Below are positions 7,331-16,651 of a stretch of DNA of 64,000 nt, piece after piece; positions within the stretch are counted from its first letter, which is position 1, and each line of letters begins with the position of its first letter. Under the pieces are notes generated by a model. It ran no database searches. It had not been told where the DNA came from and worked only from the letters and a program-made list of their open reading frames with translations. Origin of the DNA: DASZTV01 sp035550655 (GTDB lineage Bacteria; Actinomycetota; Actinomycetes; JAFAQI01); NCBI GenBank assembly GCA_035550655.1, contig DASZOU010000027.1:1-64000 (forward strand), read 5' to 3'. A program made the translations under genes and the position numbers.

Positions 7331-10051
7331 TCAGGGGCTGAACTCAGCGGCCACGAGGGCGACGTCGTCGCCGAGCTGCGCGCCGGCGAACCGGTGCAGC
7401 CGCTCCAGCACGTCGTCCAAGGCGTACTGGAGCTCGCCCTCGACGAGCGGCGCGGTGACCCAGGTGAGGTCGACGAAGCGCCTCGACGGATCGCGCGCCT
7501 CGATGACGCCGTCCGTGTAGAGCAGCAGCCGGTCCCCGGGGCTGAGCCATCCGGTCGAGACGACCGGCTCCGCGCCCAGGCCCAGCGGCAGGGTGTGAAC
7601 AACGGAGAGCTCGCCGATGGCGCCGCCCGTGACCAGCAGCGGCGCCGGGTGCCCGCAGGAGACCACCGAGTACGAGCCGTCGTCCGCGACGTCGGCGATC
7701 ACCGCCGTTGCGAAGTCCTCCTCCTCGAGGTAGGGCCGCAACCGCCGGTCGATCTGGCGCGCGACCTCGGTCAGGTCGCCGATGTCCGCCGCCGCCGCTC
7801 GGAACTCACCGAGCACGATCGTCGCGATCCGGATCGCGGCGAGTCCCTTGCCGCGGACGTCGCCGACGAGCAGCCGCACGCCGCCGCGCCGGGGAACCAC
7901 CTCGTAGAGGTCCCCACCGATCAGCGCCTCCGCCGTCGCACTCACGTAACGGCCCGCGAGAGTGATCGGGCCCAGCCGCGAGGGAACCGGCGCGAGGATC
8001 GCCCGCTGGGTGGCGTCGGCGACCCGGCGTACGTCGGCGAGCTGACCGGACTGCTCACGGAACGTCTCAGCCGTCTCGAGCGCGAGCGCGGCACGGCGCG
8101 CCACGTCCTCCACGAACGACATGTCCTCCGGCGCGTAACGCCGCCCGGAGTCGGCGTACAGCAGCGTGATCGCGCCGAAGGTTCCGCTGCGTCCGGTGAG
8201 CGGAACGACCATCGCGCTCGACATTCCCAGCGCCCGGATCACGTCACGATGCTCGTCGCTGTCCGCCATCGACTCAAGCAGCGCCTGGTCGAGATCCGCG
8301 AACAGCAGGGACTCGCCGGAGGCCACCACCGACGGCGCTCCGCCGGCATGCTTCCCGGCGAGCGGGAAGCGACCCGCCATGCTCCTCGCCCAGGCCACCT
8401 GACCCGGGTCCGAGTGGTGCAGCGCCGCGATCTCGAGGTTGTCGTCGTCGCGGACGAGCTGAACGATGCACCAGTCCGCGAGCGTCGGCACCAGCAGCCG
8501 GTTGACGGCGTCGAGCGTCGCCCCGAAGTCCAGGCTCGAAGCGAAGACGACCGACGCCTCGGCCAGGAAGGCGAGCCGGCGCCGGGCAGCATCGGCCCGT
8601 TCCATCGCGAGCGCCCGTTCGAGCGCCTGCGCCGTCGCGTCGGCCATCGCGCCGACGAAGGCGCGCTGCGTGTCCTCACCGACTTCGCTGGACGCAGCGA
8701 ACGTCATCGAGATCACGCCGATCATGTGCGAGCCGACGCGAAGCGGCGTTACGTGCAGGCCGGTCTCCTCCGGGTACAGCCCGGCGAGCTGCGGGAAGCG
8801 AGCCGTCAGCTGGTCCCGGTTGCGGAAGTACATCGCCACACCGGTGCGTACGACGAGCGGCCCGGGCAGGTCCGCGTCGAGCGGAAGGTCGGCGTACTCG
8901 GAGTACTCCCCACCGGGGAGGACGACCTCGCCGCCGCCCGCGACAGCGTGCAGCATCCCGTCGTCGCCCAGCAGGTAGATCCGCACAGTCTGCGCCCCGA
9001 GATCACCGCACGCGTTGCGGACGGCGACGTTCGTGATCTCGCCGACGGTCGCCGCACCGGTCAGCTCCGCGGTGAACCGCTGCAGGATCTGCAGCCGGTC
9101 GGAGATGTCTTCGAGCCGAGACAGCCGTTCGACCTCGCCGACCAGCGCCGCCATGAACGGCGGTGGGTCGGGTGGGGCCTCGCCGCGATCGATGGCCCTG
9201 AGCTGCGCGACCAGCGCCTCGACATACCAGCGCCGAAAGACCCGATGCGACGTCGGCGCGGCGAGGGTGAGCAGCTTCGACGCTCGCGCGAACCGGTCGG
9301 CCGCATCCAACGCGGCGAGGTACCGCTCGCCCGCCTCGGCGGCGGCGACCGGCAACGTGAGCACCAGGTCGGTGTCCACGTCGCCGCGCGCCGCAGCGGC
9401 CAGCGCCTGCCGCTTGATCTCCTCGCGCGCCTCAGCGAACTCGGCGGTGACGGCATCGATCAGCTCCGCCATCGGCGCGGCGAGCGGAGTGCCACCCGCT
9501 GCCTCGTCCGCAGTCATCAGCTGGAGCTCGCGGACGACGCCGTCGATGTGAGCCTTCGCGGCGAGCAGCAGGTCGGTCCGGACTGGTCCGAGCCGCACCT
9601 TGTGGCGCGTCCCGCTGGGATTCGGCTCCGCGCCGAGCTCGAGGTCGAGCCCGGTCGCCGGTCGCGATGCCTGCTGATCCGGCTCCTCGGCGAGCTCTGC
9701 CCACACGACCTTCCCACCCTGCGACTCCTCGACCCCCCAACCGCTGGCGAGCGCCGCGACGAGGGACAGCCCGCGCCCGGTGGTCGCATCGGCCGTCGGG
9801 CGACCCATCACCGGCAGCGTCCGGCCACCGTCTTCGACCTCGAGCCGCAGCGCGTTCTCACCGCGCAGGATCCGCACCGTGACCGGCTCGCCACCGTGCA
9901 GGATCGCGTTGGTGACGAGCTCAGAGACCACCTGCTCGGCGTCCTCCACCAGATGCTCGGGCTCGGCGGCGAGCGACTTGGCGGTGAACCGGCGGGCCTT
10001 CGGCACCGCGTCGGGTTCGCCGACAAGCGTCAACTCGGACAGCGGCCGCAT
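7331..10051 (-). CDS. SpoIIE-type PP2C phosphatase with N-terminal HATPase and two GAF domains
   Basis: The 906-aa cytoplasmic regulator has four parts. Residues 1-120 form an anti-sigma-type HATPase with N box SELVTNAILHGG, G1 VEDGG and G2 TTGRGLSLV. A helical linker follows to about 310. Two GAF-like sensory domains lie at about 320-480 and 490-660. The C-terminal SpoIIE/PP2C domain has GGDLYEVV, GDVRGKGLA, LYTDGVIEARDP and GDDVALVAAE. Such proteins dephosphorylate anti-sigma-factor antagonists, and the fused HATPase may phosphorylate the same partner, making a two-way partner switch. The GGD motif reads GGDLYE instead of the common GGDWYD. No STAS antagonist or sigma gene is adjacent, so the target is elsewhere. 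Confidence 0.9.
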   Translation of the reverse strand: MRPLSELTLVGEPDAVPKARRFTAKSLAAEPEHLVEDAEQVVSELVTNAILHGGEPVTVRILRGENALRLEVEDGGRTLPVMGRPTADATTGRGLSLVAALASGWGVEESQGGKVVWAELAEEPDQQASRPATGLDLELGAEPNPSGTRHKVRLGPVRTDLLLAAKAHIDGVVRELQLMTADEAAGGTPLAAPMAELIDAVTAEFAEAREEIKRQALAAAARGDVDTDLVLTLPVAAAEAGERYLAALDAADRFARASKLLTLAAPTSHRVFRRWYVEALVAQLRAIDRGEAPPDPPPFMAALVGEVERLSRLEDISDRLQILQRFTAELTGAATVGEITNVAVRNACGDLGAQTVRIYLLGDDGMLHAVAGGGEVVLPGGEYSEYADLPLDADLPGPLVVRTGVAMYFRNRDQLTARFPQLAGLYPEETGLHVTPLRVGSHMIGVISMTFAASSEVGEDTQRAFVGAMADATAQALERALAMERADAARRRLAFLAEASVVFASSLDFGATLDAVNRLLVPTLADWCIVQLVRDDDNLEIAALHHSDPGQVAWARSMAGRFPLAGKHAGGAPSVVASGESLLFADLDQALLESMADSDEHRDVIRALGMSSAMVVPLTGRSGTFGAITLLYADSGRRYAPEDMSFVEDVARRAALALETAETFREQSGQLADVRRVADATQRAILAPVPSRLGPITLAGRYVSATAEALIGGDLYEVVPRRGGVRLLVGDVRGKGLAAIRIATIVLGEFRAAAADIGDLTEVARQIDRRLRPYLEEEDFATAVIADVADDGSYSVVSCGHPAPLLVTGGAIGELSVVHTLPLGLGAEPVVSTGWLSPGDRLLLYTDGVIEARDPSRRFVDLTWVTAPLVEGELQYALDDVLERLHRFAGAQLGDDVALVAAEFSP

Positions 10052-10093
10052 GTACTTCCAACCTGGGCGAGGGAGTCGTACCTACGCATCAGA

Positions 10094-11274
10094 TCATTGC
10101 AGGCTGCGTGAGCGGAGCGTAACAGTCGTTGATCTTGCGTGGCGTCCATGGTGCGCCGGCAGTGGCGCCAGCGAGTTGCCCGGCGGGATGGACGAGCAGT
10201 TGCCCGCCGCTCGTTCCCCGGCGAAGCGCGCCAGCAGGAACGCGACCGCCGGCGACTCGAAGTGCAGCGCAGCCTCGGTGTGAGTGGCGCCCTTGTAGAC
10301 GTTCAGCTCGACCGGATCGCCCTGGCGGCAGTACTCGTGGGCGAGCGCCTCGACATCTTGGGCGATCATGACGCCGTCACCGACACCGTCGGCGTTCCCG
10401 ACGGCCATGAAGAACGGCGCGCGCGGGCGGCCCGGGGCGCTGCCCATGATCAGCCGGTTGGCGATCCGGGTGAAGGCCGGCACCCGCAGGATGTCCCGGT
10501 AGCGGCGCTGCACGAGCTCGGCGACCCGCAGTCCGGGATAGGCGCCGAGAAACGATCCGATGCACTGCCGGCGGACCTGCGCGAAGATCTTCGCGCCGTA
10601 CGCCGAGCGGTACCTGCCGAGGTCGACATGGAACGCGCGGGTCAGCGACACCATCACCGCGGGTACGACGCCGGACCAGCCTTTGCTGCCGTTGACGTAG
10701 CGAAGGTTGTGGGCGAGATCGACCGGGATCCCGCCCATGGCGACGCCGACCAGGTTGAGCGCCGGGGCGTAGCGAGGCGCCAGCTCGGCAGCCCAGTCGG
10801 CCGCGATCGAACCGCCCGAGTAGCCGTACATCCCGATCTTGGTCGCCGCTGGCAGGCCGAGGTAGGACTCGGTCGCGCGCAGCGCGTCCAGCGTGCCGTA
10901 GCCCGCCTCGTGCCCGGCGGCACGACGACGGTCGTCACCTCCACCGACGCATCGCCCAGCTCGTCGCGGGTGCGGTAGAGCAGCTGCTCGGCGCGCAGCG
11001 GCGTGCCCGCGTTGGGAAGGGCGAGCGTGACCGCCCGCTTCCTCAGCACCGTTCCGGGCTCGATCCGGTGCAGCGGGCGGTGCCCCGTGTAGCGATAGAA
11101 GGGGTCACTCGATGGCAGGACGGCCTTGCCGCCCCGCTCGACCTTGCTGCCCGGCAATGCGGCTGCCGTTCCACCACCGCAGCCGACCACGAGCGCGATG
11201 CAGACGAGCGGCGCCCCGACGTGGCTCGATAACCTCACAACCTGAAACGATCCCACCACCCGGAGGAACGACAT
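10094..11274 (-). pseudogene. Secretory lipase (LIP family), internally deleted and frameshifted
   Basis: The 5' part (frame ending near 10925) encodes a lipoprotein-like leader (IALVVGCGGG) and the family start SSDPFYRYTGHRPL, PGTVLRKR, EQLLYRTRDELG and VEVTTVVVPPG. The reading then continues only in another frame as GHEAGYGTLDALRATESYLG, MYGYSGGSIAADWAAELAP (nucleophile motif GYSGGS) and a complete C-terminal half with GATHTEAA. The stretch of about 60 residues that normally lies between these two blocks is absent, so a deletion with frame change near 10915-10930 has joined them. The product is very probably non-functional unless the assembly is wrong. The 5' end overlaps the divergent cupredoxin start. 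Confidence 0.75.
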
Positions 11275-11644
11275 GCCCGCTGCCCGCCGCGCGCTGCTGC
11301 CAGCCGCCGGCCTGGTCGCCTCGGTCGTGCTCGCCGGGTGTGGTGGGTCAAGCTCGGCCGGCGGGAGCCCCGCTACCAGCACCGGCACCGGAACCCCGAC
11401 CGTGACGATCCAGGGCTTCGCCTTCCACCCATCGACCCTGACGGTCAAGGCGGGCACCAAGGTCACCTTCGTCCAGCAGGACACCATCGGTCACAACGTG
11501 ACCGGGTCCGCGGCCTCCGGGTTCCTGCACTCGCCACTGTTGAGCAAGGGACAGACGTACACCGCCACGTTCCGGAAACCGGGGACCTACAGCTACATCT
11601 GCACGATCCACCCCGACATGCAGGGCAAGGTGATCGTGAAGTGA
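11273..11644 (+). CDS. Cupredoxin-domain lipoprotein (plastocyanin-like)
   Basis: The 123-aa protein has a lipoprotein signal ending LAGC (Cys23), a Ser/Thr/Gly linker, and a single cupredoxin domain from about residue 43. Type-1 copper ligands are visible as His74 (TIGHNV), Cys110, His113 and Met116 (YICTIHPDM). It should be anchored outside the membrane and carry one Cu for electron transfer or copper binding. The ATG follows GGAGGAACGAC. It lies 40 bp before the sedolisin gene on the same strand, so co-transcription is likely. The start overlaps the 5' end of the broken lipase gene on the other strand. Confidence 0.9.
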   Translation: MPAARRALLPAAGLVASVVLAGCGGSSSAGGSPATSTGTGTPTVTIQGFAFHPSTLTVKAGTKVTFVQQDTIGHNVTGSAASGFLHSPLLSKGQTYTATFRKPGTYSYICTIHPDMQGKVIVK

Positions 11645-11684
11645 CAGTGGCTCCTTCCTTCGGCGCCGGACCGACCTGAGCGCC

Positions 11685-14600
11685 TTGAAGCCGAACGGCA
11701 ACTCGCGCCGGCTCGTCATCGGCGCCGCGATCTGCGCGCTCCTGATGGGTGGCGTCGCGCCGTCCCTGGCCGCAACGTCGGGATCGAGCGCGTCGGTGCC
11801 GGCCGCGGGCCGGACACCCATCCGCACGTTGCTCCACACCGTGCCGCAGCTGATCCGGAGGGCGACTGACCTCGGCGCGCTCGATCCACTCCGATCCCTG
11901 CACGTGATGCTCCCGCTCGCGCTGCCGGAGCAATCTGCGTTGGACCGCTACGTCCAAGCCGAGTACCAGCCTGGAAGTCCCAGCTTTCACCGGTTCCTCT
12001 CACCTGCGGAGTTCGGTGAGCGCTTCGGCGCCCCGCCGGCCGAAGTCGCCGGCGTGACGCGTGCGTTGCGGCAGCTCGGCCTGGACGTCGACGCTCCGGC
12101 TGCCAACCGGCTCTACGTGGAGGCCAGCGGTCCGGTCGGGCAGCTGCAGCGCGTGTTCGGGACCGCGATCCACGGCTTCCGGCTTCCCGGCCATGCGTTC
12201 TTCGCGAACATCCACGACATCCGGCTGCCGGCAAGCCTTGCCGGGGCGGTGACCGGCGTGATCGGACTCGACAACCTCGCCCGGCCGTCGGCAAAGGTCC
12301 GGGCCGCCGGGCCCACCGAAGCCGCCGCGATGCCACAGGTTGGGCCGATCGGCCAGAACGGCGGTGTGACTCCCTGCGCCGGCGCCATCGCGGGGGTCGG
12401 CTACACCGCCCCGCAGCTCGCCACGGCGTACAACTTCAACGGGCTGTACGCGAAGGGCTTCCTCGGGCAGGGGATGTCGGCTGCGCTGGTCGAGTTCGAC
12501 GACTACCACGACAGCAATGTCGCGGCGGTCGAGTCCTGCTACCACCTGCACACGCCGGTGACCCGGCGGCTCGTCTCCGGCGGCAGCGGCGGACCACCGG
12601 CCGACGGTGAGGTCGAGGACATGGCCGACATCACCACGATGCTCGAGATGCTGCCGAAGCTCTCCCACCTCTACGTCTACGTCGCGCCGATCACGAGCAC
12701 GGGCGAGCTCGACCTCTACTCGCGGTTCGTGACCGACGACCTCGCGCCGGTGATCTCCTCATCGTGGGGCAACTGCGAGGACCTCAACAGCGCCGCGGAC
12801 AACCAGCTGTACGCGGCGATCACCGAGGAAGCCGCCGCGCAAGGACAGCAGATCTTTGACGCAAGCGGCGACTCAGGAGCTGTCGACTGCAGCGGCATCT
12901 TCCCGTCGCCGACCGGCGACAGCATCAGCGTCGAGCAGGAGGCCGCCGTCCCCTGGGTGACCGGCGTCGGCGGGACGAACCTGGGCGAGCGCACGGCCAA
13001 CGGCCTCCCCGGCCCGCGCAGCGAGGCGACCTGGAACGACGGCGGCGCAGCCGGCGGCGGGGTCAGCACCCTGTGGCGGATGCCGTCGTGGCAGCACTCC
13101 TTGGCGTCGGCGCGCCACGCTCCAGGTGCGAGCCGCGTCGCCTGCGGAGCGCCGAAGGGCCAGCTGTGTCGCGAGGTCCCGGACCTGTCGGCCGACGCCG
13201 ACCCCGACTTCGGGATGCAGGGCAACAAGCTGCAGTTCACCGACGACGTCGGCTCGCCGGGCTACTCCATCTACTGCGCGACGCCGAACTGCAGCCTGCT
13301 CGGCCTGGCGCTGCCCAAGGCGGGCGGGGTCGGCGGATGGCAGCCGATCGGCGGCACCAGCCTGTCGACGCCGCTCACCGCCGCGGCCGCCGTCCTATGG
13401 GACCAGGAGGCCGAGGCCGCCCACCTGAACGGCCTCGGGCTGATCAACCCGGGGCTCTACCGGGTCGCCGCCGATCCGGCGCGCTACGCCCGCGACTTCC
13501 ACGACATCACCACCGACAGCAACGACGCGCAGTACGACCCGGACGACTGTCCGAAGGGCTGCAACCCGCACCACTTGTACGCCGCCACCAAGGGCTACGA
13601 CATGGCGAGCGGCCTCGGCAGCTACGACGCGGCCAATCTCGGCGCCGACCTCGTGGCCGCGGCGGAGCACCTCACCCTGATCCCGGACCACGTCACGGTC
13701 TACGGCTACCGCCACGGCGTTGCGACAACGGCATCCGTCACCGCGAGCACCGGGTACCGATCCGCGTCGTACACCGCCCACAGCGACAGCTCGTGGCTGC
13801 ACGTGACCGCCGGCAAGGCGCCGGGAAGCCTTCATTGGTCCGTGTCGCCCGGCAGGCTCGCGTCCGGCACCCATCACGGCGTTATCACTGTCGACGTCGA
13901 CGGGCACCGCGCCACCCTGCACGTCACGTACTCCGTGTCGCCCCCCGCGAAGCTGAAGCTCTCGACGACACACCTGCACTTCCGTGAGGGCGCTCTCAAC
14001 GCGTCGGGGCGCCCCACGATTGCGACCTGCGCGGGACCGATGTGGGACGACGAGTTCTACGACGCTGTCAACGGATCCAGCGGGCACAAGCCGGCGGCGA
14101 CCACGAAGCAGACGCTAAGAATCGGGAACGTCGGAGCGCCAGGCAGCAAGCTGCACTGGCAGGCGTTGCCGGACAGCCAGATCGGCGCCTGGTTGTCGGT
14201 CGACCTCACGCACGGCCGGCTCAAGACGCGACCGGATCGCGCGCTCGTGCCGACCGACGGCACGGCGGTCAGCGGTCAGTCCGATCAGCTGCGCCTCATC
14301 TCTGTCGCCAACAGCAACGTGCTCGGTGGCTACCCCGACATGCAGCAGGGCACCTACCACGGAACGGTCAAGGTCTACGACCTCGCCGACCCGCGCATCG
14401 TCCGCACCGTCCACGCGCGGCTGACCCTCGGCAACGGCGAGCACACGCCGTACCTGCGGACCTTCGTGAAGACCACGGCGCTGTCGATAAAGCACGGCGC
14501 GCAGCGAACGATCGAGCTTCAGCTCAGCGACGGCTCCGGCAGCTGCGGCTACTCCTACAGCGTCGGGAGCAACCGGGGGTGGGCCAGCCCTGACGCCGCG

Positions 14601-14801
14601 GACTTCTCCGGCACGGTCGCGCCGATGGGCTCCGGCAAGGCGGGTGGCTCCGACACCGGCGCCGGCACAGGGACGATCAAGATCACGGTCTCCGCGGCGA
14701 GCCTCCAGGCCGGCGTGCATCACTTCACGATCACCGTGCAGTCGCAGAACGCCGAGCCCAGCCCGGACCGCATCGACTTCGCCGTCACGGTCAGGAAGTA
14801 G
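11685..14801 (+). CDS. Secreted S53-family (sedolisin/kumamolisin) serine-carboxyl peptidase
   Basis: The 1038-aa protein has a signal peptide (VIGAAICALLMGGVAPSLA), then a pro-kumamolisin activation domain (about 55-205) with FHRFLSPAEFGERFG. The catalytic domain follows, with Glu311 and Asp315 (EDMAD), oxyanion Asp396 (ASGDSG), nucleophile Ser559 (GGTSLS), and a Ca site at DFHDITTDSND and GYDMASGLGS. After about residue 665 come beta-rich BACON/Ig-like repeats (SSWLHVTAG). This is an acid-active exported endopeptidase whose propeptide is removed in maturation. The TTG start is the only one ahead of the signal, but its ribosome site is weak. Its large C-terminal extension is unusual for the family and may bind substrate or the cell surface. 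Confidence 0.92.
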   Translation: MKPNGNSRRLVIGAAICALLMGGVAPSLAATSGSSASVPAAGRTPIRTLLHTVPQLIRRATDLGALDPLRSLHVMLPLALPEQSALDRYVQAEYQPGSPSFHRFLSPAEFGERFGAPPAEVAGVTRALRQLGLDVDAPAANRLYVEASGPVGQLQRVFGTAIHGFRLPGHAFFANIHDIRLPASLAGAVTGVIGLDNLARPSAKVRAAGPTEAAAMPQVGPIGQNGGVTPCAGAIAGVGYTAPQLATAYNFNGLYAKGFLGQGMSAALVEFDDYHDSNVAAVESCYHLHTPVTRRLVSGGSGGPPADGEVEDMADITTMLEMLPKLSHLYVYVAPITSTGELDLYSRFVTDDLAPVISSSWGNCEDLNSAADNQLYAAITEEAAAQGQQIFDASGDSGAVDCSGIFPSPTGDSISVEQEAAVPWVTGVGGTNLGERTANGLPGPRSEATWNDGGAAGGGVSTLWRMPSWQHSLASARHAPGASRVACGAPKGQLCREVPDLSADADPDFGMQGNKLQFTDDVGSPGYSIYCATPNCSLLGLALPKAGGVGGWQPIGGTSLSTPLTAAAAVLWDQEAEAAHLNGLGLINPGLYRVAADPARYARDFHDITTDSNDAQYDPDDCPKGCNPHHLYAATKGYDMASGLGSYDAANLGADLVAAAEHLTLIPDHVTVYGYRHGVATTASVTASTGYRSASYTAHSDSSWLHVTAGKAPGSLHWSVSPGRLASGTHHGVITVDVDGHRATLHVTYSVSPPAKLKLSTTHLHFREGALNASGRPTIATCAGPMWDDEFYDAVNGSSGHKPAATTKQTLRIGNVGAPGSKLHWQALPDSQIGAWLSVDLTHGRLKTRPDRALVPTDGTAVSGQSDQLRLISVANSNVLGGYPDMQQGTYHGTVKVYDLADPRIVRTVHARLTLGNGEHTPYLRTFVKTTALSIKHGAQRTIELQLSDGSGSCGYSYSVGSNRGWASPDAADFSGTVAPMGSGKAGGSDTGAGTGTIKITVSAASLQAGVHHFTITVQSQNAEPSPDRIDFAVTVRK

Positions 14802-14813
14802 GGGCGCGTCCGC

Positions 14814-16025
14814 TCACTGCTGGTACGTCGAGAGGAACACCCCAAAGCGCTCGATCGCATCCGCCAGCACCTCAGCGTGGGGCAAGGTCACGATCCGCAC
14901 ATGGTCCGGCTGGGCCCAGTTGAACCCGGTGCCCTGGGTGAGCAGGATCTGCTGCGACCGGAGCAGGTCGAGGGCCATCCGCTCGTCATCGACGATGGGA
15001 TAGACGTCCGGGTCGAGCCTCGGGAAGACGTAGAGCGCGCCCTGCGGCTTGGTGCACGACACGCCCGGGATGTCGTTGAGCATCCGCCACGCGACGTCAC
15101 GCTGCTCGCACAACCGGCCGCCGGGAAGCACCAGCTCGTTGATGCTCTGGTAGCCACCCAACGCGGTCTGGATCGCAAGCTGGGCGGGAACATTCGGGCA
15201 CAACCGCATGTTGGCGAGCACGGTCAGCCCCGCGATGTAGCTCTGCGCGTGCTGCTTCGGGCCGCTGACGACCACCCACCCAGCGCGGAAGCCGGCGACC
15301 CGGTAGGCCTTCGACAAACCACTGAAGGTGAGGCACAACACGTCGGGAGCAATCGATGCGACGACAGTGTGCTCGGCATCGTCGTACAGGATCTTGTCGT
15401 AGATCTCGTCCGAGAAGATCACGAGGTCGTGCTGGCGGGCGAACTCGACGAGCGTCTCGATGAAGGCGCGGGGATACACCGCGCCGGTCGGGTTGTTCGG
15501 GCTGATGATGACGATCGCCTTGGTCCGATCGCTGACCTTCGCCTCGAGATCGTCGAGATCCGGGAGCCAGTCGGCCGACTCGTCGCAGCGATAGTGCACG
15601 GCGGTGCCACCCGACAGCGATGTCATCGCGGTCCACAGCGGGTAGTCGGGCGACGGGATCAGAACCTCGTCGCCGTTGTTGAGCAGCGCCTGAAGCGTCA
15701 TCGCGATCAGCTCGCTGACGCCGTTGCCGAGATAGATGTCGTCGACCGTCACCCCGTCGACGCCACAGAGCTGGTAGTACTGCTCGACGGCGGTGCGCGC
15801 CGAATACAGCCCCTTCGACTCGCTGTAACCCTGCGCGCTGATCAGGTTGCGGGTGACCGCCTGCAAGATCTCATCGGGCGCGTCGAAACCGAACGGCGCA
15901 GGGTTGCCGATGTTGAGCTTCAGAACCCGCTGGCCCTCTGCCTCCATCCGCGCCGCTTCGTCGAGAAGCGGTCCGCGCACGTCGTACGCGACGTGCTGCA
16001 GCTTGTCGGACTGGCGGACATCCAT
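14814..16025 (-). CDS. PLP-dependent aminotransferase (AlaA-type alanine aminotransferase)
   Basis: The 403-aa fold-type I aminotransferase starts MDVRQSDKLQHVAYDVRGP. It has LNIGNPAPFGF near the N-terminus, IVIISPNNPTGAVYP, and the PLP-lysine block SGLSKAYRVAGFRAGW. The C-terminal Arg region is QPDHVRIVTLPH. The N-terminal signature and length match AlaA-type pyruvate-utilising aminotransferases, which make alanine from pyruvate and glutamate. It starts 171 bp downstream of the bldC stop, separated by two strong hairpins, so it is likely a separate transcription unit. Confidence 0.9.
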   Translation of the reverse strand: MDVRQSDKLQHVAYDVRGPLLDEAARMEAEGQRVLKLNIGNPAPFGFDAPDEILQAVTRNLISAQGYSESKGLYSARTAVEQYYQLCGVDGVTVDDIYLGNGVSELIAMTLQALLNNGDEVLIPSPDYPLWTAMTSLSGGTAVHYRCDESADWLPDLDDLEAKVSDRTKAIVIISPNNPTGAVYPRAFIETLVEFARQHDLVIFSDEIYDKILYDDAEHTVVASIAPDVLCLTFSGLSKAYRVAGFRAGWVVVSGPKQHAQSYIAGLTVLANMRLCPNVPAQLAIQTALGGYQSINELVLPGGRLCEQRDVAWRMLNDIPGVSCTKPQGALYVFPRLDPDVYPIVDDERMALDLLRSQQILLTQGTGFNWAQPDHVRIVTLPHAEVLADAIERFGVFLSTYQQ

Positions 16026-16106
16026 GTAGTCGAGGGTACGTGCGAGAGCTCAACGAGTCGCGTGGATTACCGCGTCGCGTCCGGCGTCGATCAGGTTCCG
16101 GGCGCA

Positions 16107-16151
16107 CCAATGAGACCGCGTCACCGCCGGATTGTGACGCGGTCTCATTGG
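16107..16151 (-). terminator. Perfect 18-bp stem hairpin downstream of bldC
   Basis: CCAATGAGACCGCGTCAC (16107-16124) pairs with all 18 bases of 16134-16151 around a 9-nt loop. It lies in the bldC-aminotransferase gap. No U tract follows, which is common for actinobacterial terminators. Confidence 0.6.
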
Positions 16152-16154
16152 ATA

Positions 16155-16187
16155 CCGTCGCGCCGGCACTGGGCCCCGGCGCGACGG
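16155..16187 (-). terminator. Second GC-rich hairpin immediately 3' of bldC
   Basis: CCGTCGCGCCGG (16155-16166) pairs with CCGGCGCGACGG (16176-16187), a 12-bp perfect stem with a 9-nt loop, 9 nt past the bldC stop. With the 18-bp hairpin directly after it, this makes a tandem terminator that should isolate bldC from the aminotransferase. Confidence 0.65.
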
Positions 16188-16196
16188 AGTCTGGGG

Positions 16197-16400
16197 CTAG
16201 ACGGAGCGCTGAGTCGGCACGCCGGCAAGCAGCGCGCGTACCTCGCTCTCGCGGTACCGGCGGTGGCCGCCGAGGGTGCGGATCGAAGTGAGCTTGCCCG
16301 CCTTGGCCCACCGTGTGACGGTCTTCGGGTCGACGCGGAACATCGTCGCGACCTCAGCAGGGGTGAGCAGCGGTTCGGCGTCTGCAGTCCGGGTGGTCAT
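16197..16400 (-). CDS. bldC: BldC, MerR-like developmental transcription regulator
   Basis: The 67-aa protein is essentially a lone winged-helix DNA-binding domain of MerR type: LLTPAEVATMFRVDPKTVTR, WAKAGKLTSIRTLGGHRRY, then a short tail. Length and sequence match Streptomyces BldC, which binds direct repeats cooperatively and times development, without an effector domain. The ATG at 16400 follows CGGAG by 7 nt. About 250 bp of non-coding DNA lies upstream, presumably its promoter region. The next genes upstream (conserved hypothetical, vdh, DUF3073, purM, purF) keep the Streptomyces order. Confidence 0.95.
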   Translation of the reverse strand: MTTRTADAEPLLTPAEVATMFRVDPKTVTRWAKAGKLTSIRTLGGHRRYRESEVRALLAGVPTQRSV

Positions 16401-16651
16401 CAGGTACTCCGTTTCTCAGTCGACCGGTGGGGCTCGGTCGATATCTATGGTGAAGATGTCGCGGGATATCCGGTATGGCCCATCGGGACCATCTTTCGGG
16501 CCAGAGTGACTAGTCCCATTCGTCCGGAAGGCCCGGGTTCGACCCCGTGGCAAAACGCAAGAACCCCGACAACCCAGGCCGTCGGCTTCCGCCTCTTATC
16601 GGCCGCGGGAACGGGCGATCCAGCCCAGAACCCGACTCTGCGGGACGCGCC
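16401..16651. promoter_or_regulatory. Upstream region of bldC (no gene seen)
   Basis: About 250 bp contain no credible coding frame. The region contains GGTCGATATC and GGGATATCC motifs (near 16436-16472), a possible binding-site pair, but no promoter can be assigned with confidence. It separates the 3' end of the upstream conserved hypothetical from bldC. Confidence 0.35.

Noticed and set aside
7394..10111. Long open frame (905 codons) antisense to the SpoIIE-type phosphatase gene
   Set aside because: High-GC codon bias leaves long antisense frames; its predicted protein is Arg/Gly-rich low-complexity without known domains. The same applies opposite purL, clpB, dnaK and the DUF6351 gene.
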